Below, piece after piece: positions 16,735 through 24,782 of a DNA stretch of 64,000 bases. A model generated the notes under the pieces. The model made no database searches, was not told the origin of the DNA, and saw nothing but the letters and a program-made list of their open reading frames with translations. Position 1 is the stretch's first letter, and each line of letters begins with the position of its first letter. This stretch comes from Dermatophilaceae bacterium (GTDB taxonomy: Bacteria; Actinomycetota; Actinomycetes; Actinomycetales; Dermatophilaceae), in the NCBI GenBank assembly GCA_013361975.1, contig JABFXB010000019.1, positions 62,001 to 126,000 on the forward strand, written 5' to 3'. A program made the translations under genes and the position numbers.

Positions 16735-17454
16735 ATGACCGTGCAGGGTGAAGAAATCACGCGGGCCTGGTTCGACTGTTGCGGCCTGACCCGGACCGAC
16801 GCGGCCGAGGATGCGCTCAAGGCCATCTGGGAACTGAGCGGCGACGGGATACCGCCGGCCACTGGAGCCCTTGCCCAGTTCCTTGACGTCACGCCGCCGA
16901 CCGTCTCCGCGATGCTGAAGCGCCTGGCCGAGCATGGTCTGCTCGACCGCGAGGACGGCCGCGCTGTCGTGCTGACGAGCCACGGCGCCGCGCACGCCCG
17001 GTTCATCGTGCGCCGGCACCGGCTCATCGAGACCTTCCTGTCGAGCGTGCTTCTCGTTCCCTGGGATGAGCTGTACGGCGAGGCCGAGCTGCTCGAGCAC
17101 GCCGTCTCCGACTCGCTGCTCGCCCGGATCGACGACCTGCTGGGTCACCCGAGCACCGACCCGCACGGAGATCCGATTCCGCAGGGCCATGAAGGCGCGA
17201 CGGTGAGCCCTGATGAGTCGATCGCGGAAGCGCAGGTGGGGGGCCAGTTCCGAGTCGAACGCCTGCACAACCGCAACGCTGAGGCGCTGCGCTACCTGGC
17301 CGAGCTGGGCCTGCGCCCGGGCGTCACGGTCGACGTGCTCGAGCGGAGCCCGTTCGACGGTCCGCTGTGGATCGGTGTCGACGGACAGCGGATCCCGCTC
17401 GGCCCCACACTCGCCCAACTCGTTCACGGCCGCCCGATCGAGGCTGACGCGTGA
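16735..17454 (+). CDS. DtxR/MntR-family metal-dependent regulator
   Basis: The 239-residue protein has a winged-helix N-terminus (DVTPPTVSAMLKRLAEHGLL), a dimerisation and metal-binding region (ARFIVRRHRLIETFLSSVL, then ELLEHAVSD) and a C-terminal SH3-like FeoA domain (about 165-239). The family uses Fe(II) or Mn(II) as corepressor. ATG 16735 was chosen over the in-frame GTG 16708. It overlaps the multicopper oxidase by GTGA and probably regulates it together with the ZIP gene. Confidence 0.85.
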   Translation: MTVQGEEITRAWFDCCGLTRTDAAEDALKAIWELSGDGIPPATGALAQFLDVTPPTVSAMLKRLAEHGLLDREDGRAVVLTSHGAAHARFIVRRHRLIETFLSSVLLVPWDELYGEAELLEHAVSDSLLARIDDLLGHPSTDPHGDPIPQGHEGATVSPDESIAEAQVGGQFRVERLHNRNAEALRYLAELGLRPGVTVDVLERSPFDGPLWIGVDGQRIPLGPTLAQLVHGRPIEADA

Positions 17455-18755
17455 CGCCCGGTCTGGAGGAGCCCATCCCGCCAGAGACTGAGCTCCACGA
17501 CGACACCAGCCCCTTCAACGGCACCCTCGGTGACAACTTCGATGGAAACCTCGATGGCAGCCTCGACGGCGATGCCGACGGGCATGTTGACGGGCAGGGC
17601 ACCCGTCGCGGGCCGACCTCGCGACGAGCGGTTCTGGCCGGTGCGGCGGGCGCGGCCGGCGCGGCCGGACTGGGCGCGCTGCTGCTGCGCTCGGCCATTG
17701 GTGATGCTCCCGTCTCTGCGTTCGCCACGAGCGGCGCCGCACATCCCGCCGGTCACGCCGCAGTGTCCGGGGCGGGTAGGGCCCTCGACCCGGGAGGTGC
17801 CGGCACCGCGACGCCCGTGCCGGACGCGCGCATGCTGTCACCGGCCACGGGTCACGGCGCGGGTGTCAACGGCGCGACCTTCAGGACCGGCCAAGTGGTC
17901 GACCATCGCGCCAACGGTTTCGACCCGACCGCGGTGCTGCGCGACTTCGACTGGGGAACGACGTCGCGCCTGTCGGACGGTCGCACGCTGCGCGAGTGGG
18001 ACGTCGTCGCCGGCGAGCGTGAGATCGAGGTTGCGCCCGGATTGCGCTTCCCGGCCTGGACGTTCAACGCCAGGGTTCCCGGCCCGACCCTGCGGTGCCG
18101 CGAGGGCGACCGCCTCCGGGTGCGCTTCGTCAACGCCTCGCCGCACCAGCACACGATGCACTTCCACGGCATCCACCCGGCCGAGATGGACGGCGTGCCC
18201 ATGGTCGGGCGCGGCACCATCGCGCCGGGTGAGGAGTTCGTCTACGAGTTCGACGCCGAACCCTTCGGGCTGCACCTCTACCACTGCCACGTCGGCCCGC
18301 TCGCCGAGCACATCTCCCGCGGCATGTACGGCACCTTCATCATCGACCCGGCCCAGGGGCGCCCCCGCGCCGACGAGATGGTCATGGTCCAGCACGGCTG
18401 GAACACCACCTTCGACGGCCAGGGCAACCAGCTGTATGCCGTGAACGGCATCCCCTTCCACTACATGCACGAGCCGATCAGGGTGAAGCGCGGCGAGCTG
18501 GTCCGGATCCACCTCGTCAACATCCTCGAGTACGACCCGATCAACAGCTTCCACGTGCACGGCAACTTCTTCGACTACTACCCGACGGGCACGCGACTCG
18601 AGCCGTCGGAGTACACCGACACGATCGTGCAGGGCCAGGGGCAGCGCGGGATCTGCGAGATGCGCTTCCCGCATGTGGGTCGCTACATGTTCCACGCCCA
18701 CAAGACGGAGTTCGCCGACCTCGGCTGGATGGGCTTCTTCGAGGTCGTGGACTGA
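17451..18755 (+). CDS. Exported two-domain multicopper oxidase
   Basis: The 434-residue protein starts at GTG 17451. It begins with an acidic repeat-like segment (DGNLDGSLDGDADG), then a twin-arginine-like signal (RRAVLAGAAGAAGAAG). The mature part has copper motifs HTMHFHG, LYHCHVGPLAEH, HVHGNFF and MFHAHKTEF. The short length fits two-domain (nitrite reductase-like or small laccase-like) oxidases. It lies between a DtxR regulator and a ZIP transporter, so oxidation of Mn(II) or Fe(II) is a plausible but unproven role. Confidence 0.88.
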   Translation: MTPGLEEPIPPETELHDDTSPFNGTLGDNFDGNLDGSLDGDADGHVDGQGTRRGPTSRRAVLAGAAGAAGAAGLGALLLRSAIGDAPVSAFATSGAAHPAGHAAVSGAGRALDPGGAGTATPVPDARMLSPATGHGAGVNGATFRTGQVVDHRANGFDPTAVLRDFDWGTTSRLSDGRTLREWDVVAGEREIEVAPGLRFPAWTFNARVPGPTLRCREGDRLRVRFVNASPHQHTMHFHGIHPAEMDGVPMVGRGTIAPGEEFVYEFDAEPFGLHLYHCHVGPLAEHISRGMYGTFIIDPAQGRPRADEMVMVQHGWNTTFDGQGNQLYAVNGIPFHYMHEPIRVKRGELVRIHLVNILEYDPINSFHVHGNFFDYYPTGTRLEPSEYTDTIVQGQGQRGICEMRFPHVGRYMFHAHKTEFADLGWMGFFEVVD

Positions 18756-19942
18756 TGGCCGAGCCGCTGCTCTCCCGCGTCCCCCGGTCCGCGCTCGCCG
18801 CGGGCATCGTGGCGCTCATCGCGACCGGCCTCGCCGTGCTCGCGGCCCTCGCCGGCTCGGTCCTGCCCGACCGTACCGGACCGCCGGTCGAGTCCCTCGT
18901 CGTCGAGCGCACCGTGCTGTCGGCGCCGGGAACGATCGAGCTGGTGGTGCGCAACGCCGGGCCGGACCCGGTGACCGTGGCCCAGGTGTCGGTCAACGAC
19001 GCCTTCGTCGCCGTGACGGGCGGCGAGCAGCCGATCGGGCGGCTCGCGAGCGAGACCCTCCGCCTCGACTACCCGTGGGAGAACGGGCTGCCCTACACCG
19101 TGTCGCTGCTGACCTCGACCGGCGCGGTCATCGAGCACGCCATCCCCATGGCGGCCGCGACGCCGGCTGCGACGTCGGCGTCGCTGCTGCAGGTCGCCCT
19201 GCTCGGCGTGATGATCGGCGTCGTGCCTGTTCTGCTGGGCATGACGACGCTGCCCTTGCTGCGCCGGGCCGGGCCCACGGCCTCACGCGTCCTGATGGCT
19301 CTCACCGTGGGACTGCTCGCGTTCCTTGCCGTCGACGCAGGCATCGAGGGCCTCGAGGTCGGGGCAGCCGGCGCGGCCGCGTTCGGCGGCAGCATGCTCT
19401 TCGTCCTCGGGGCAGCGCTCGCGTTCCTCTTGCTCGCCGGCACACAGCGGCTCATCCCTGACACAACGCGCGCGGGACGGGTCGCGCTCCTCGTCGCCAT
19501 CGGGATCGGCGTGCACAACCTCGGCGAGGGGCTCGCGGTCGGGTCGGCCCTGGCGGTGGGCGAGCTCGCCCTCGGCACCTCGCTCGTCGTCGGCTTCGCC
19601 TTGCACAACACGACCGAGGGCATGGCTGTGGTCGCACCGCTCACGGCGCTCCCCCCGGTTCCGGCGCAACCCGACCGGACGGTGCGTCCGGGCCGGCTGC
19701 TCCTGCTCGCGATCGTCGCCGGTGGCCCGGCCGTCGTCGGGACAGTCCTTGGTGCGACACTCACCACCGAGAGCCACGCCACCTTCCTGCTCGGTCTCGG
19801 CGTTGGCGCCATCGTCCAGGTGATCGTGCTGCTCGTGCCGCAGCTACGCCGGCCAGAAGGCGGCCTTGACCTGCCCGTGGCGGCCGGACTCGGGGCCGGC
19901 GTCGTGCTCATGTACGTCACCGGTCTGCTCGTCGCTGCATGA
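18755..19942 (+). CDS. ZIP-family metal transporter with N-terminal extracytoplasmic domain
   Basis: The 395-residue protein has a first membrane helix, an about 90-residue beta-rich outer domain (residues 40-130), then a ZIP core. The core has the two ligand helices IGVHNLGEGLAVG and FALHNTTEGMAV. It starts at the last base of the oxidase gene. A degraded copy of its middle part occurs at 36289-36727. Metal uptake linked to the adjacent oxidase is likely; Fe or Mn is inferred from the DtxR regulator. Confidence 0.88.
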   Translation: MAEPLLSRVPRSALAAGIVALIATGLAVLAALAGSVLPDRTGPPVESLVVERTVLSAPGTIELVVRNAGPDPVTVAQVSVNDAFVAVTGGEQPIGRLASETLRLDYPWENGLPYTVSLLTSTGAVIEHAIPMAAATPAATSASLLQVALLGVMIGVVPVLLGMTTLPLLRRAGPTASRVLMALTVGLLAFLAVDAGIEGLEVGAAGAAAFGGSMLFVLGAALAFLLLAGTQRLIPDTTRAGRVALLVAIGIGVHNLGEGLAVGSALAVGELALGTSLVVGFALHNTTEGMAVVAPLTALPPVPAQPDRTVRPGRLLLLAIVAGGPAVVGTVLGATLTTESHATFLLGLGVGAIVQVIVLLVPQLRRPEGGLDLPVAAGLGAGVVLMYVTGLLVAA

Positions 19943-19989
19943 CCGGGCTGGTCCGCGCTCGGGGGGATGACCTGCTGCGGTGCGCCGGT

Positions 19990-20990
19990 TCAGCCGGCGT
20001 CCACGCGGGCCTGGGAGGAGCGTGGTTCCGACGACACGCCGATTGCTGACGTGTCCGGGAGCAGCGGTAGGGGGTCGGTTCGCACCCGGGCAGCGCGTCG
20101 CCCGTTGGCGATGACGACGACCTCGGCCCGCTCGTGCACGAGGATCACCTGGGCCAGCCCGAGTACGCCGAAGAGCGCCAACGGCAGGAGCACGACGATG
20201 GTCACCAGGGCGAGGCCGATGTCCGGATCATGATCGTGCGGCCGCGTCGGCCGTGTAGGGCGTGCCGCACGGCGCGGGTGAGCAGGCGAAGGTCGTGGCC
20301 GGTGAACGCGACATCGGCCGCCTCGACGGCGGCCGCAGACCCGGTCGCGCCCATCGCGATCCCGACGGTCGCGGCAGCAAGGGGCGGGTGCGTCGTTGAC
20401 GCCGTCGCCGAACATCGCGGTGGGCTGCTGCGCGCCGAGCTGGGTGACTGCTTCGGCCTTGTCCGGGGGCACAGACCGGCGCGGACGTCGGTGATGCCGA
20501 CCGGGTGCGCGAGAGCGTGAGCCGTCTGAGGGCTGTCGCCCGTCAACGTGACGGTTCGCACCCCGGCCTCATGCAGCTCGCGCAGCGCGGGCGGCGCGTC
20601 GGGAGGCAGTTCGTCCCGGACCCCGATCACGGCGACGGTCTTGGCCTCGGCCTGGACCACGATGAGGCCCGTCCTGGCCGCCACCATGGCGTCCGCCTTC
20701 GGCTGCGGGGGCCCGGGCTCGAGCCCGCGGGGGCCGTCTACCCGGACTGGCTGCTCGTCGACCACGCCGGTCAGGCCGTGGCCCGGATCCTGGTTGTCAT
20801 CGGTGACGGGCAGGTCTCGGTCGATGCCGGTTGCCGCGGGGGCTTCTATCGCCGCTGCAGCCACGGCGGCCGCGAGCGGGTGGGTGCTCGTGCGTTCGAG
20901 CGCTGCCGCGATCGTCAGGACGCGCGCTTTCCGCGTCGCCTTCGACGTGTCGGCGAGTGTGTCGTCGGATGCACCGGTGGCGGGTAGAGG
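19990..20990 (-). pseudogene. C-terminal remnant of a CtpG-like P-type ATPase
   Basis: Pieces in at least two alternating frames match the last 330 or so residues of an SPC-type heavy-metal ATPase like that at 24779-26746. In order: an ALERTSTHPLAAAV nucleotide-binding motif, RDELPPDAPPALRELHEAG with TLTGD, PDKAEAV with MFGDGVNDAPA, and the final helices with LALFGVLGLAQVILVHERAEV. At least three frameshifts are needed. The N-terminal membrane domain and DKTGT site are absent. It abuts the end of the signal peptidase gene, which suggests a recombination junction near 20995. Confidence 0.8.
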
Positions 20991-21003
20991 CGGCAAGATC
21001 CCG

Positions 21004-21639
21004 TCAGCCTCGAGCGACGCCTGGAGAGAATCTGGTCGGGGGCCGTTCGGTGCGCGCCGCGGACTGGGTCGTGCTGCGGTGCGGCCAGAGGCGCAGGAGC
21101 ACTCGGCCCACGACGTCATCCTCGGCCACGACTCCGAAGGTGCGTGAGTCAACTGAGCCGGCACGGGCATCTCCGAGGACGAAGACGTGGCCCGCGGGGA
21201 CGTGCACCGGTCCGAAGTACGCGCCGTCGACCGAGCCGAGGTCGAGGTAGGGCTCGTTTACCGGTTCGCCGTTCACGATCAGTAGCCCGTCCTCGATGCC
21301 CAGCTCGTCGCCGCCGACGGCGGCCACTCGTTTGAGGGTCAGGGTGCCGGTGTGGGGCTCGTGGAACACCACCACGTCGCCGCGTTGTGGGGTCCCGGCC
21401 AGCTGCGCGAGCTTGCCGACCAGCACTTCATCGCCGAGTTCGTAGGTCGGCGACATCGACGCCGACGCCACGCGCATCGGCTCAGCGACCGAGAACCCCG
21501 CGACAACGACTGCAAGGACGAGAAGCATCAGTGCAGTGGTCCATCGGCGGCGACGTCGGTGCGCACCCTCCGTCGGTGCCACCGCTGATGCCCCCTGAGG
21601 CACCGGCGTCGTCACCGGCGACCTCACCGGCTCTGTCAT
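21004..21639 (-). CDS. Signal peptidase I (S26 family)
   Basis: The 211-residue membrane protein has one N-terminal anchor helix (about 34-54). The catalytic Ser lies in SASMSPTYELGD and the catalytic Lys in LKRVAAVGGDELG. The box-E-like GHVFVLGDARAGSVDSRTFG follows. It overlaps the upstream membrane gene by ATGA. An accessory peptidase next to exported oxidases may serve this locus. The last residues past VLLRLWPH are atypical and may reflect the junction with the adjacent pseudogene. Confidence 0.9.
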   Translation of the reverse strand: MTEPVRSPVTTPVPQGASAVAPTEGAHRRRRRWTTALMLLVLAVVVAGFSVAEPMRVASASMSPTYELGDEVLVGKLAQLAGTPQRGDVVVFHEPHTGTLTLKRVAAVGGDELGIEDGLLIVNGEPVNEPYLDLGSVDGAYFGPVHVPAGHVFVLGDARAGSVDSRTFGVVAEDDVVGRVLLRLWPHRSTTQSAARTERPPTRFSPGVARG

Positions 21640-22211
21640 GCCAGGAGGCCGGTGCCTCGAGCTACGAAGGCCACGACGCCGAGTCCCAGCATCACGCTGG
21701 TGACAGTGCCACGGACCATCCGGGGAAGCACGGCCACGAGGACCCCCACCAGCACCAGCTCGGCCAGCAGACAGGTGAAGTCCAGCGCGCCGACCGGTTC
21801 GATGTCGGCGCCGGGCAGGACAGGGATCCCGTTGCCAACTCCGCCCGCGACCGGGAGGTGCTCGCCGCCGGCGTGCTCTTCGACGGGAAGGAACGGCAGG
21901 CCGGTCGTGCGGCTGGTGACGTACGTCGCCACGATCGCGAGGTTCGCGGCGATGGCGAGCAGGACCGCTGGCGTCCGCAGGGCCGCGCCGCGGGCCAGCG
22001 CGACGGCGAGGGCGAGCTGGCCCGCGGCGACCGCCACGAAGAACCCGCCGACGTACCAGGCCAGCTCGAAGTGCTCCGGGGCGACGAGGGCGTGGATGAC
22101 ACCGGCGACGCCGGCTGCCGAGGCCGCCAGAGCACGGTAGGTCCGACTGGCTCGACCAGTTCGTCGGGCGGGGGTCGCGAGCGGCCAGGTGGTTGAGGTC
22201 GTGTCCGTCAT
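21636..22211 (-). CDS. Membrane protein of unknown function
   Basis: The 191-residue protein has about five hydrophobic segments. A His-containing motif AGVIHALVAPEHF lies in the first helix pair and a HAGGEHLPV loop in the middle. No family was recognised with certainty. It lies between the multicopper oxidase and the signal peptidase on the same strand and overlaps the latter, so it belongs to that operon. The His motifs could bind copper. Confidence 0.65.
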   Translation of the reverse strand: MTDTTSTTWPLATPARRTGRASRTYRALAASAAGVAGVIHALVAPEHFELAWYVGGFFVAVAAGQLALAVALARGAALRTPAVLLAIAANLAIVATYVTSRTTGLPFLPVEEHAGGEHLPVAGGVGNGIPVLPGADIEPVGALDFTCLLAELVLVGVLVAVLPRMVRGTVTSVMLGLGVVAFVARGTGLLA

Positions 22212-22219
22212 GGCGACTC

Positions 22220-23797
22220 CTAGAGCGGTCCTTCGGGGAGCCATCGGGCGGGGTCGCTGAACGGGTCGTCCGCCGGGGTGGTGTCGTCGCGGATCTCGAA
22301 CTGGGTCATCATGTCGTGGTCCTCGTGGACGAGGTTGTGGCAGTGAACCATGTACTTGCCGCGGCCTTGGTCGAACTTGATCAGCAGGCGCACGGACTCG
22401 TTCTCACCGAGGAACACCACGTCCTTGGCGCCGAGCTCATGCGGGAGGGCGGGGCGCCCGTTGCGGCTCAGGACGCGGAAGTCGATGAAGTGGATGTGTG
22501 CCGGGTGGTGCCAGCCGCCGGAGGGGTTGCGCAGCTCCCAGATCTCGACGTCATCGATCTTCGGTCCGGCGATCACCTTCGTGAACCCGCTGCGGACGAT
22601 GTCCTCCCACGTGGTGCCGTTGATGGTCCACTGGCCGTGTTCCCGGATGAAGTTGAGCGTTCGGGTCTTCACCGCGTCGCTCTCCTTCAGCAGCATCGTG
22701 GCCTGGCCCGGGTTGAGGCTCGCCGGGACCGCGTTGTCGACCGTGCTGAACGCGTCGGCGACGACGTCGAAGGCCATGATCTTGTTCGTGTTCGTGAAGT
22801 TGATGTTGTTCTTCGGGCTGGCGTTGCGCAGCACGATGCGCTGCCCCGGGCGGTACTTCGCGAAGTCGATGACGACCTCGTACCGTTCGGCGACTCCGTG
22901 CCGGAAGCTCCGGACGTACTGGGGTGTGGGCATCAGGCCGGCGTCGGTGGCGATCACCGCCATCGTGTCGCCGCTGTCGAGGGACCAGTTGTAGGACCGT
23001 GACGGGGACGCGTTCAGGATCCGGAAGCGGTACTTGCGGCGCTTCACCTTCATGACGGGCCAGGGGCGCCCGTTCACGAGGATGACGTCGCCGTAGAAGC
23101 CGGCGTTGTCGTTCGTGCTGAACAGCAGCGAGCCGTCGCTGTTGAACATCTTGTCGCTGACGATGAGCGGCACGTCGTACTCACCGTGCGGGATCGGGAG
23201 GCTGCGTTCGAGCGGGTCGGTGAGCTGGTACTGCCCGGCCAGGCCCATGAAGACGTTCTCGGCCGTGTGGTGGACCCCGTGGTCGTGGTACCAGAGCGTT
23301 CTGGCCGGCTGCCAGTTCGGGTAGTGGTAGTCCTTGTACTGGCCGGGGTTGGTGATGTCGCTCGCGTACCCGTCGTACTCCGGGAGCGACGCGGACCCGT
23401 GCAGGTGCACCGAGGTCCACGGCGTGTACTGCAGGACGGGATGGACCGCCGGGAGGTTGTTGATCTGCCGGACCACCGTGCGGCGTCCCTGCGCGATCTG
23501 GAACGTCGGGCCGGGCACCAACCCGTTGTAGCCCCACATCTCGGTCCGAAGACCGGGGATGACCTCCACGGTGGTCGGCTCCATGGACACCCGCTAGTAG
23601 TCGGTGGTCGCGTCCGACCGGACCGGACGGATCACCGGGGGTTTCGTGAAGGCCGTCGTGAACGGCCTAGGCAGGGCGCTCTCGGCGATCCGTGACGCGA
23701 GTGCCGACGAGGCGTTCACGGACCGTTCGAGCGGCAGCGTCACCGCGGCCGCACCGAGCACCGACATTTTCAACAGGTCTTTACGGGTCAGTTCCAT
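22220..23797 (-). pseudogene. CotA/laccase-type multicopper oxidase split by an in-frame TAG
   Basis: A strong ribosome-binding site (GGAGGAG) precedes ATG 23797. The first 67 codons encode a Tat-like signal (TRKDLLKMSVLGAAAV) and the start of the mature chain. A TAG at 23594-23596 then interrupts the frame. Past it the same frame continues without any shift to 22220 and carries all copper motifs (HLHG, YHDHG, HPAHIH, HCHNLVHEDHDMM). Translation of the downstream part alone from GTG 23590 would give a 456-residue protein without a signal peptide. The cause may be a nonsense mutation, a sequence error or readthrough. Confidence 0.8.
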
Positions 23798-24422
23798 GGT
23801 TCTCCTCCAGCCAAACCAAGCCTGCGCGCCTGACCTTCGAACTACCTTGAGGTCCCGCAGCTCCGTCAAGGCTTCCGACCGGACCGCACATGGGGGACGC
23901 CCGAGATGGTTGCGCCATCGGGCGAGGCCTCCTCGATGTCGTCCCCAGCGGACGCACCGGCCGGGGGCACGACTCCGACCTGCGCGGGCTGGCCGGGCAC
24001 CTGGGGGCCGCGAGCGTGTTCGTTCGTCGGCTGACGCCGAAAGTCGCGGTATCCGGCCAGGTCTGCCGAGGCGTTCCTTCCCACCGTCCGCGATCCCGCG
24101 CATCGGGGCGAGTGGCCCTCAAACGTGCTTGCGGATGGCCCACTGGTGCGCGAACGCCTTGCGGGCGTACCTGGTGTACTTGCCGATGATGCGGCTAGCC
24201 CCGCAGATCGGCGGATCGGCGGATCGGCGGATCGGCGGTAGGACACGCCGGGCATCACCGCGGTGATGACGGCGAGGGCCGGGCCGGAGTCGTAGCCGGG
24301 GCCGGTCGCTCTTCCTCACGGCGATGAGCCAAAGTGCATTGCGGCCGCAAGTGGGGGGTCTGGTGCCGGCCGGTTGGTGATGGCCCTGATGATGCATCTG
24401 GGCGAGGCGCTATCATCGGGGT
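23798..24422. other. Gene-poor interval with short tandem repeat
   Basis: No intact gene is supported here. A leftward frame ending at 24119 reads RIIGKYTRYARKAFAHQWAI, which looks like the natural end of some protein, but nothing upstream extends it. Four tandem 8-bp GATCGGCG units lie at 24206-24237. The interval probably marks a deletion junction. Confidence 0.4.
24206..24237 (+). repeat. Four tandem 8-bp GATCGGCG units
   Basis: Four exact 8-bp units in a gene-poor stretch. No function is evident. Confidence 0.8.
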
Positions 24423-24437
24423 ATGACGATGATGCAT
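24388..24437 (+). promoter_or_regulatory. Probable leaderless promoter and repeat operator of the CmtR-like gene
   Basis: A TATCAT -10 box (24411-24416) lies 6 bases before ATG 24423, and no ribosome-binding site is present, so the transcript is probably leaderless. The decamer GATGATGCAT occurs twice as a direct repeat, at 24388-24397 and 24428-24437, flanking the -10 region. This fits an operator for the regulator it precedes. Confidence 0.55.
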
Positions 24438-24782
24438 GAGGAGCGGGAGACGCTCGCCCCGGCGACGGCGCTCTTTCGCGGGCTGGCGGATCCGGTGCGG
24501 CTGGCGATCCTGCGGCAGTTGGCCACGGGTGAGGCGCGGGTGGTGGACCTGGAGGACCGTCTCGGCCTGGCCCAGTCCACGGTGTCGTCGCACCTTGGCT
24601 GTCTGCGTGACTGTGGCCTGGTGGACTACCGGGCGATGGGGCGGCAGTCGTTCTACTCGCTGGCACGCCCGGAGCTGATGGACCTGCTCGCTTCCGCGGA
24701 GGCGGTACTGGCGGCGACTGGGCAGGCTGTGGCGCTGTGTCCCACCTACGGCGTTGCGATGACCGAGGGGGAGACCCGATGA
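24423..24782 (+). CDS. cmtR: CmtR-like Cd/Pb-sensing ArsR-family repressor
   Basis: The 119-residue winged-helix protein has Cys60 and Cys64 in the recognition helix (HLGCLRDCGLV) and Cys106 in a C-terminal LCPTYG motif. This matches the three-Cys Cd/Pb site of mycobacterial CmtR (Cys57, Cys61, Cys102). It overlaps the following P-type ATPase by ATGA, the same pairing as CmtR-CtpG. Derepression by Cd(II) or Pb(II) is therefore the likely control. Confidence 0.9.
   Translation: MTMMHEERETLAPATALFRGLADPVRLAILRQLATGEARVVDLEDRLGLAQSTVSSHLGCLRDCGLVDYRAMGRQSFYSLARPELMDLLASAEAVLAATGQAVALCPTYGVAMTEGETR

Noticed and set aside
24119..24397. Leftward frame ending in RIIGKYTRYARKAFAHQWAI
   Set aside because: The end looks protein-like, but the upstream part reads through 8-bp repeats and shows no family, so I did not call a gene.
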